64,000 nucleotides of DNA. Origin: Chaetorhynchus papuensis. Its lineage: Eukaryota; Chordata; Aves; Passeriformes; Rhipiduridae. The stretch covers positions 38,015 to 102,014 of the forward strand of contig VWYX01001363.1 of assembly GCA_013396525.1 (NCBI GenBank), given 5' to 3'. The notes under the pieces are model-generated. The model saw only the letters and a list, made by a program, of their open reading frames with translations. It was not told the origin of the DNA and ran no database searches. Position numbers and translations under genes: made by a program. This document shows positions 59,701 to 64,000 of the stretch, in pieces. Positions within the stretch are counted from its first letter, which is position 1, and every line of letters starts with the position of its first letter.

Positions 59701-62049
59701 CCTCTTCCAGAGGGCTGGGAAATCAGATATACCAGAGAAGGTGTCAGATACTTTGTTGATCATAATACAAGAACCACCACCTTCAATGATCCTCGTACTG
59801 GGAAATCTTCTGTGTAAGTGAGAAATTAAATATATTTTTGAATGTTTTACCTTGTTATAGTTTAATAGTGAAGTTTTCTCATACTCTAAAATGATCTACA
59901 CTTTTAGCTGGAATTGCACACTAAAGAACAAGTTTTTGTAATATAAATTTAATTTATTTTTAAATTTTAATTGTGACTTTATCTATGACACACTTTGCTG
60001 CACTGCTCTGATGTTCAATAGTTCTTATACACTTTTGAAATACCAAGATTGTAATAATTTTATAGAGAGGGGAAGTGAGGTAAACCTGAATAATGAACTA
60101 ATGTAACTAATAGTTGCATTTTTTAAGAAAAAGCAAATGACCATTATGAGTATTGCTTATAATGATACACACTCTAGCAACACTAATGTCTAAACAAAGT
60201 ACTACTAAATACTTCTGAAAAAGATTACATGCAAATCTTCTTTTGAATATTTTGTTTAGAAGTACTGACCCAACCTATAGTAGCTTTCTTAATGTCTTTT
60301 ATATGGGGTGGGGTTTACTTCTGACAACATGGGGATGACTTCATTCAATGAGCCTGTGGAGTGTTGCACTACAAAGTCCTGCCTAGTTCCAGAAGCAGCT
60401 GAATTTATAAACTTAGCAGTCTTTCAGTGAAGATGATAAATTAGATGTCTCTCCTTTATGTGACTTGTAGTTTTTACAGGTTTCATAGGGATTTGATATC
60501 CTCTTGATGTTTCATCTTTCTATCACGTTTGGTAAATTGACTTTCAAAAAAAAAAGGGCGAGGGATGGTGGAAAGGAAGAGTGGCGTTCCAAACCACCAG
60601 CTGCATTTGTTCCTATCTTACAATAACAATTTTTGTGTATTTTTGAAATCTTCATGCTGTTGTTTAGCATTGAAAGTATTATTTGATGTCTGCATGCTTA
60701 ATGTATCTCAAATATGTTTCCTTACAGAAATAAAGGGCCACAGATTGCTTATGAGCGCAGCTTTAGGTGGAAGCTTGCTCATTTCCGTTACTTGTGTCAG
60801 GTACTGATTTAGTAATTATTTACTTACTGAAATTATTTGAGTTTTTATGTATGTATGTGCTGCCTTCTAATGTTATTGCCTTATGATTACAGTCCAATGC
60901 ACTGCCAAGTCATGTGAAAATCAATGTTTCCAGACAGACTTTGTTTGAGGATTCCTTCCAGCAAGTAAGCCTGCAAAAATGGTTGTGTTTGTTTATCACG
61001 ACAAAGCAGAAGAACAAAAATGGCCATAGCCAGTTCAGACTAATGGTCCTTCAGGCACAGTAATCTTCCCCTGGTTTAGCTAGTGGGGGTTTCTTAGGGA
61101 AGACTGTAAGAACAGAATTATTGTATATAATAGTTTTATCATATGATCTTTCATTCTCCAGCTGTTTACAATTGAAAGACTTCTTGAGCTTCAAGTAGTT
61201 TCTGAGTATTTTAATAATCCTCAAGGGATTTCTCTTCTGTGAGCTTGTCTGTGTTCCTCTTGTGAACTTTTTGCATCTACAGCCTCCTGTGGTAGAGTTC
61301 CATAGCTTAACCTACTGTGGCATCAGCCACATTGGATTTGCTTTTCTGATTCCTGTGTGTGTTTAGATACATTACAATATGTTGTTTTCTCCAGTTAAAA
61401 CTGGCGTCCTGCTTTGTCCTTCAAAGATTAAATCTGTGTAATTGAAGCTTACAGTCCTTGAGCTCTTAGAGTCTGCAGCCAGCGTATGATGAAAATTCTT
61501 GCTGCTGTCACCACATTAAGACCTCTTGGCAGGGATTCTCTATAAGTAAAAAGTATATTATAAATGAAAGCATATTGAATTTATTCTGGATTAAATTATT
61601 TCTTTAAGTGATTTCCCTAAAACCAAAAATCATATCTATCAGCTGAAGTGCCTTTTTTCCTGTTTTCCTTTAATAATGACTGCCTTAGGAAGAGTGTAAG
61701 AACAGGGTACCCATACAGCAGTACTTTCCAGATATTCCTTGCACTTGCTAGCAGTCTGCTGCTTAAGGATTTTAAATCCAAGTTGGTATTTTTGTGTGTA
61801 GTTCATTGATTGCATGTTCCATGAGATGGTCTACTTGCTTTTCAGATTTGCGCAACATTTGACATACATATAATTTCTGTATCAACATTAAATTAAATTT
61901 GAATGAGTGATGTAGTGACAATGCATAATTTATAACTTATTAATTTATTTTTTTTAATAGATTATGGCATTAAAACCCTATGATTTGAGGAGAAGATTAT
62001 ATGTTATATTTAGAGGAGAAGAAGGATTGGATTATGGTGGCTTGGCAAG
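38674..62049 (+). CDS. WWP1: WWP1, NEDD4-family HECT E3 ubiquitin ligase (5' two-thirds, 15 coding exons)
   Basis: The spliced product matches WWP1, a cytosolic/endosomal ligase that binds PPxY-bearing substrates through WW domains and transfers ubiquitin through a HECT cysteine. Coding segments: 38674-38743, 42427-42565, 44804-44928, 47709-47846, 47943-48009, 50042-50223, 52759-53110, 55165-55260, 55868-56042, 59351-59405, 59500-59584, 59685-59813, 60728-60800, 60893-60964, 61961-62049. They total 1,847 nt, and every junction keeps the frame. Domain order: C2 (about residues 18-140), Ser/Thr/Ala/Pro-rich linker (about 150-350), WW1 (W359/W381), WW2 (W391/W413), WW3 (W466/W488), WW4 (W506/F528), then the first part of HECT ending in GLDYGGLAR. 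The known vertebrate protein is about 920 residues, so roughly 300 residues, including the active-site Cys, lie outside the window. The start ATG has G at -3 and +4, and an in-frame TAA lies at 38662-38664. WWP2 and ITCH are the nearest alternatives, but the N-terminus MATASPRSDTSNN is that of WWP1. Confidence 0.97.
38744..42426 (+). other. WWP1: WWP1 intron 2 (GC-AG)
   Basis: 3.7 kb starting GCAAGT and ending ATTAG. It contains one CR1 fragment (39,282-39,560). No other feature is seen. Confidence 0.85.
39282..39560 (-). mobile_element. CR1 fragment, - orientation
   Basis: TTTAGGTTGGAAGGGACCTT, GATCAGGTTGCTCATGG and GGCTGCAGTCTACC read as the reverse complement of a CR1 3' end; further along TTCTATCCAGTTGGAATTTC and GTTGTCTCTTGTGACTG match the next CR1 block. 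The 123-codon open frame at 39,292-39,663 lies in this repeat and is not a gene. Confidence 0.75.
42427..42565 (+). CDS. WWP1: WWP1 exon 3: C2 domain, first half
   Basis: The acceptor is TTTTATTAG and the donor CAGT|GTAAGT; the exon enters in phase 1 and leaves in phase 2. It encodes the C2 segment with KLKRKKNWFG, a Ser-rich SSSSNPKWDEQ loop and strand LTV. Where calcium-binding C2 domains carry an acidic loop 1 (SDPY-type), this protein has a basic KRKKNWFG stretch. That suggests calcium-independent membrane or protein binding, an inference from residue pattern only. Confidence 0.95.
42566..44803 (+). other. WWP1: WWP1 intron 3, no further feature seen
   Basis: 2.2 kb of AT-rich sequence with a pyrimidine-rich 3' end. 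I see no repeat family or RNA gene. Confidence 0.7.
44804..44928 (+). CDS. WWP1: WWP1 exon 4: C2 domain, second half
   Basis: The acceptor is TTTTATATGCAG and the donor AAAT|GTAAGT; the exon enters in phase 2 and leaves in phase 1. It encodes NVTPQTTLEFRVWSHH, followed by LLGRATVDL and LEVHNRK. This is the C2 core with the typical LLG turn before the last strands. The loop WSHHTLKAD lacks the paired acidic residues of calcium-binding C2 domains. Confidence 0.95.
44929..47708 (+). other. WWP1: WWP1 intron 4
   Basis: 2.8 kb. It contains a direct duplication of GTTTAGAAAGGTGGGGG (45,608 and 45,635) and poly-A/T runs. A TTTCTTTAG at about 45,494 followed by a short open stretch looks like an acceptor, but no coding exon is expected there. 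Confidence 0.7.
47709..47846 (+). CDS. WWP1: WWP1 exon 5: end of C2 domain
   Basis: The acceptor is CCATTTTTAG and the donor ACCA|GTAAGT; the exon keeps phase 1 at both ends, so it is symmetric (138 nt, 46 codons). It encodes KVKEQLKLSLENKSG and GELTVVLDGLVVEQE, the final C2 strands. Intron 5 behind it is only 96 bp long. Confidence 0.95.
47943..48009 (+). CDS. WWP1: WWP1 exon 6: linker
   Basis: A 67-nt exon encoding IEVQQNGEAVHESRDASARSS, the start of the variable linker; it aligns with the IEIQENGDALHENG region of mammalian WWP1. It enters in phase 1 and leaves in phase 2. The donor CCAG|GTTGGA is weak. The acceptor is a tandem TTCAG/TAG, so the start could shift by 3 nt. Confidence 0.9.
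48010..50041 (+). other. WWP1: WWP1 intron 6, no further feature seen
   Basis: 2.0 kb of AT-rich sequence. Short open frames on both strands have no recognisable product. Confidence 0.7.
50042..50223 (+). CDS. WWP1: WWP1 exon 7: linker with conserved AARPKNTP motif
   Basis: The acceptor is TTTTTACCAAG and the donor ACTG|GTAAGA; the exon enters in phase 2 and leaves in phase 1. It encodes SNGIDNQVP, then a variable stretch, then NGDSTPSPNHVAARPKNTP and PKPLEAQP. The HVAARPKNTPVPKPL part is the most conserved piece of the linker. Confidence 0.93.
50224..52758 (+). other. WWP1: WWP1 intron 7, no further feature seen
   Basis: 2.5 kb of AT-rich sequence ending in TTTTTTTCCCGTTTCTCAG. No repeat family recognised. 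Confidence 0.7.
52759..53110 (+). CDS. WWP1: WWP1 exon 8: long low-complexity linker
   Basis: At 352 nt this is the largest coding exon here. It opens with VNGESS, shared with mammals, and closes with the conserved EPVRQQPAS...TEPLPPG that leads into WW1. In between it is rich in Ser, Ala, Thr, Glu and Pro, and appears to diverge strongly from the mammalian sequence. The acceptor is TTTCTCAG and the donor CCAGG|GTATGT; it enters in phase 1 and leaves in phase 2. It is probably intrinsically disordered. Confidence 0.93.
53111..55164 (+). other. WWP1: WWP1 intron 8, no further feature seen
   Basis: 2.1 kb, with AT-rich short repeats near 53,680-53,705 (ATATATATACATAGATAGATA-like) and a pyrimidine-rich stretch around 54,185-54,235 (CCTCCCTCCTTCCTCTCCCC). 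Confidence 0.7.
55165..55260 (+). CDS. WWP1: WWP1 exon 9: WW domain 1
   Basis: A 96-nt exon (32 codons), phase 2 on both sides, encoding GWEQRKDPHGRTYYVDHN and TRTTTWERPQPLPP. The first (W359) and second (W381) signature Trp, the YYVDHN core and the closing Pro are present, as expected for a PPxY-binding WW fold. The acceptor is AAG (CTTGAAG) and the donor CTGG|GTAATG. Skipping this exon would remove one WW repeat without a frameshift. Confidence 0.96.
55261..55867 (+). other. WWP1: WWP1 intron 9, no further feature seen
   Basis: 607 bp between the WW1 and WW2 exons. The acceptor is AAG with a weak pyrimidine tract. Confidence 0.8.
55868..56042 (+). CDS. WWP1: WWP1 exon 10: WW domain 2 and helical inter-WW linker
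   Basis: Encodes GWERRVDDRGRVYYVDHN and TTTWQRPT (W391, W413), then the WW2-WW3 linker SVRNFEQWQSQRNQLQGAMQ and FNQRYLYS. In the NEDD4 family the corresponding linker folds as a helix that holds the HECT domain inactive. The linker here is almost identical to the mammalian one. The acceptor is TTGAAAG and the donor TTCG|GTAAAG; the exon leaves in phase 0. Confidence 0.96.
56043..59350 (+). other. WWP1: WWP1 intron 10
   Basis: 3.3 kb separating the WW2 exon from the WW3/WW4 cluster. It holds one - strand CR1 copy (57,015-57,360) and T-rich runs near 57,780-57,810. No other feature seen. Confidence 0.8.
57015..57360 (-). mobile_element. CR1 3' fragment, - orientation
   Basis: ACAGAATGGCCAAGGCTGGA and AGGGACCTCTGACAG begin the reverse complement of a CR1 3' end; ATGGAGACTCCACAACCCCT, CTGGGAAACCTGTGCCAGTG, TGGTCACCCTCCCAGTAAAA and CTTCAGGTATTTATACAC follow in CR1 order. 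It has moderate divergence. Confidence 0.92.
59351..59405 (+). CDS. WWP1: WWP1 exon 11: lead-in to WW3
   Basis: A 55-nt exon encoding ASMLSAENDPLGPLPPGW, ending within the codon after the first WW3 Trp (W466). The acceptor is TTTTAAATAG and the donor TGGG|GTAAGT... The following intron is just 94 bp, so exons 11-13 form a tight cluster. Confidence 0.95.
59500..59584 (+). CDS. WWP1: WWP1 exon 12: WW domain 3
   Basis: Encodes ERRVDSNDRVYFVNHN and TKTTQWEDPRTQ; the second signature Trp is W488. The acceptor is TTCCCTTAG and the donor AAGG|GTAGGT. It enters in phase 1 and leaves in phase 2. Mammals have EKRVDSTDRVYF at the start of this segment, so only conservative changes are seen. Confidence 0.96.
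59685..59813 (+). CDS. WWP1: WWP1 exon 13: WW domain 4
   Basis: A 129-nt phase-2/2 exon encoding LQNEDPLPEGWEIRYTREG, VRYFVDHNTRTTTFNDPR and TGKSS. The second signature position is Phe (F528) instead of Trp, a family trait of the fourth WW domain in the WWP1/WWP2/ITCH group. The acceptor is TTTTGCAG and the donor CTGT|GTAAGT. Confidence 0.96.
59814..60727 (+). other. WWP1: WWP1 intron 13, no further feature seen
   Basis: 914 bp of AT-rich DNA with an A-rich run at about 60,546-60,555. No repeat family recognised. Confidence 0.75.
60728..60800 (+). CDS. WWP1: WWP1 exon 14: WW4-HECT linker
   Basis: Encodes NKGPQIAYERSFRWKLAHF and RYLCQ, the linker just before the HECT N-lobe. Relative to the mammalian TKGGPQIAYERGFRW it has one residue fewer (KG for KGG) and Ser in place of Gly in YERGF. 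The acceptor is TTCCTTACAG and the donor TCAG|GTACTG; the exon leaves in phase 0. Confidence 0.94.
60893..60964 (+). CDS. WWP1: WWP1 exon 15: start of HECT region
   Basis: A 72-nt phase-0/0 exon encoding SNALPSHVKINVSRQTLFE and DSFQQ, identical in sequence to what is known for mammalian WWP1. RQTLFEDSFQQ marks entry into the HECT N-lobe. The acceptor is TGATTACAG and the donor CAA|GTAAGC. Intron 14 ahead of it is 92 bp. Confidence 0.96.
60965..61960 (+). other. WWP1: WWP1 intron 15
   Basis: 996 bp. The first half is occupied by a probable old CR1 copy on the - strand (61,005-61,400); the 3' end has a long T tract before the exon 16 acceptor. Confidence 0.75.
61005..61400 (-). mobile_element. 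Old CR1-type repeat, - orientation
   Basis: AACAAAAATGGCCATAGCCA, GTTCAGACTAATGGTCCTTC and later GTGGTAGAGTTCCATAGCTT and AACCTACTGTGG resemble the reverse complement of an older CR1 subfamily found in birds, turtles and crocodilians (GGCCATACTGGGTCAGACCAAAGGTCCATC type 3' end). It is highly diverged, so the assignment is moderate. Confidence 0.5.
61961..62049 (+). CDS. WWP1: WWP1 exon 16: HECT N-lobe
   Basis: Encodes IMALKPYDLRRRLYVIF and RGEEGLDYGGLAR, a hallmark of HECT N-lobes, ending in phase 2 inside the Arg codon at AG|GTAAAA. The acceptor is preceded by a long T tract (TTTTTTTTTAATAG). It is the last exon in the window; the remaining HECT exons lie downstream. Confidence 0.96.
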
Positions 62050-64000
62050 GTAAAAGAAATTTGCTTAAATAGTTTTTATTTTTTTAATACCACTCTAGCT
62101 TTGATTTCTCTTGCAGTCTGACCCTAGGTACCTTTTTAGTCCCCCTAAATGTATTAAGGAGGTGAAACTGGCAGCACTGGCTATTTTTACAGGCTAAAAC
62201 TATGGTCTCAGTTGTTCAGTTCTTTGACAAAGAGTGATGTTTAAATCGGAATGAAATTAATTGCTCTAGACTGAGTTATTTCAGAAACTTTCTATCAGAA
62301 AGTTCAATTTTCCTAGAAATGGGGACTGTGGGAAAATAAAGTGTTCTGCTTATTTGGAAAAATGGCAAGCAAACACCAGTTTGGGGCTGATAAGAACAGA
62401 AAGGAAATTAACCAAAGGAGAGTAGTGCAGGCATGAAGGAACAGCAGACAGATCATGTCAGCTCCTCTGGAATGTGAAACAGCTGGAGTATGAGTTTTTC
62501 TAGAATCTGAAGTGAATCAGAGGGGAAAAATCTGATAACAAGAAAACCATAGACAAAGTTTCATTTCTTGACCACAGAGAATACAACCACTGACTGCTGC
62601 TGCCAGTTACTTGAACAAAATGTTACTGCTAGGGTAAAAGTTTCAGTACTACTGTAGATCCAGGGAATTGGAGGGGGTCATAGGTGATAGAATTTTTCTT
62701 GTTAGGTTGTTTTGGTGGTTTTTTTTTTTTTGTTTCTCTGTTTGTTTGATTTTTTGGTTTTTTTTTTAATATAAAGATGTTCTGTTTTGGTTTTGTTCTG
62801 GTTTTATGTAGCTTCCTGTGTTAAAATGGAATTCAGTGAAAACATGTACTATTTATAAGTAAGGAAGCTTGCCTCTGAAGGTTGAGCTTCTTTGGGTATG
62901 TGGTGTTTTGCTTCTGATTACAGTATCACATAGAGTTTTGGGGAGTGATTGCAGGGAGGAGTTCAGTTTTTGCTTTGCATGGGTTTTGTTTGGTTGGTGT
63001 CTGTTGTGAGGGCTGTAGGCATAGGATGGGAACTGGGACAGTTCACGTTGCCTTCTCCATAGAAATGAAGTATTCCACAGAAAAGATGTTAAAATAATTT
63101 AACTGCAGTGTGTTAATCACAGAAAGTAGGAAATAAATAAATAAATAAAAAATACATAAGTAGTGTAATTTCATAGTTACCTCAGTCTTACCCAAGATTT
63201 TGTATGCAACACCGAGAACCAGCCAGGATCCCATAGTAACTTGAGCTGAGGATTCTTAAGTGACACTAAATAAATGTTCATGTACTGACTAATGAAATAC
63301 TGCATTAATACAAATATAGATCAGCTGTCTCTCAGCAGACTAAATTCAGTGTTCCCTTCAGATTTTTACCTTGCATGTAGCAGCACCAATCTGACATTAT
63401 GTCCTATGGCAAGTTTCAGCTGCTGTGAAAAATGCATTGCTCCTGCAACTTCTTGTTAATGACTGATTTAGTTAATTCCTGCCTTGTTATCTGACTTTGT
63501 TCTAATTTAAATGCCTATTAAATTTGATGCTTCTGTGCAGTTAATGTAATTATCTCAGTATGAAACTTGCCTAGAATGCTGTACAACATTCTCGTGCTTA
63601 CTGGAAGATACAAGGAACTCTGTTAGGGCTGGATCCTGGCTGCCTTTCTCTGTTTACTCTTCCTCCTTGGCCTTTGGGTTGGAAGCGTATCACAGTGAAT
63701 CATGATCCATGACTTGAGTTTCACAGCACTGGTAGGAGAAACATACCAGCAAACCTCATTTCTATTCCTTGACCTTGAGTAAATGCAGGGGTAGGAGCGA
63801 TGCCTCTTACATGTGACAGCTAAAAGGCAGTCAGAATGGAATTCAGTCCCTACAGTTATTATAGGACAGACTTTCAGCTTTTTTTTATGGGTTATCCCTA
63901 AGCCTGGTTATTTAGTACCAAACATTTAGTACCCAATACAGAAGCTCCTGAGTGTATATGACTGTTCTGCAAATACTATAAAGCAACAAATATTATAAAA
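62050..64000 (+). other. WWP1: WWP1 intron 16, partial
   Basis: Starts GTAAAA and continues past the window end. It includes a T/G-rich run (62,700-62,770) and an (AAAT)n repeat at 63,130-63,150. No exon seen. Confidence 0.75.
63130..63150. repeat. (AAAT)n simple repeat
   Basis: GAAATAAATAAATAAATAAA run of about five units in intron 16. Confidence 0.85.

Noticed and set aside
1..64000. CRISPR arrays, operons, phage or plasmid features
   Set aside because: The window is vertebrate nuclear DNA with spliced exons and CR1 repeats; no prokaryotic organisation is present.

Overview
The window is vertebrate nuclear DNA and almost certainly avian. It is AT-rich, gene-sparse sequence with one CpG island, GT-AG introns of up to about 22 kb, and many fragments of CR1 non-LTR retrotransposons, the dominant interspersed repeat of birds. 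There are no bacterial or plasmid features. I could not identify the species.

One gene is present: the 5' two-thirds of WWP1, a NEDD4-family HECT E3 ubiquitin ligase, on the + strand. A TATA-less CpG island (about 15.95-17.5 kb) carries the promoter and a non-coding first exon ending at 16,990. A 21.7-kb intron leads to exon 2, where the start codon lies at 38,674. Fifteen coding exons (exons 2-16) follow and can be joined without a phase error into 615 complete codons plus two bases. They encode a C2 domain, a low-complexity Ser/Thr/Ala/Pro-rich linker, four WW domains and the start of the HECT domain. The catalytic C-lobe lies beyond position 64,000.

Region by region: 1-15,950 is intergenic DNA in which I recognise no exon; it holds a CR1 3' end at 14.2-14.6 kb, a 48-bp duplication and a possible hAT MITE. 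15.95-17.5 kb is the promoter island. 17-38.6 kb is intron 1, with a nested CR1 cluster at 26.8-29.3 kb and a decayed hAT/Charlie-type transposase at 36-37.3 kb. 38.65-62.05 kb holds the coding exons, with CR1 pieces in introns 2, 10 and 15. The rest is the start of intron 16.

Points to check further: intron 2 appears to be a GC-AG intron, because the nearby GT donors I tested break the frame. Exon 6 has a tandem (NAGNAG) acceptor. Exon 9 is a phase-symmetric cassette covering one WW repeat. Exon 8 is open in a second frame. I found no convincing new biological system; the window is dominated by a well-known gene and by transposon decay.
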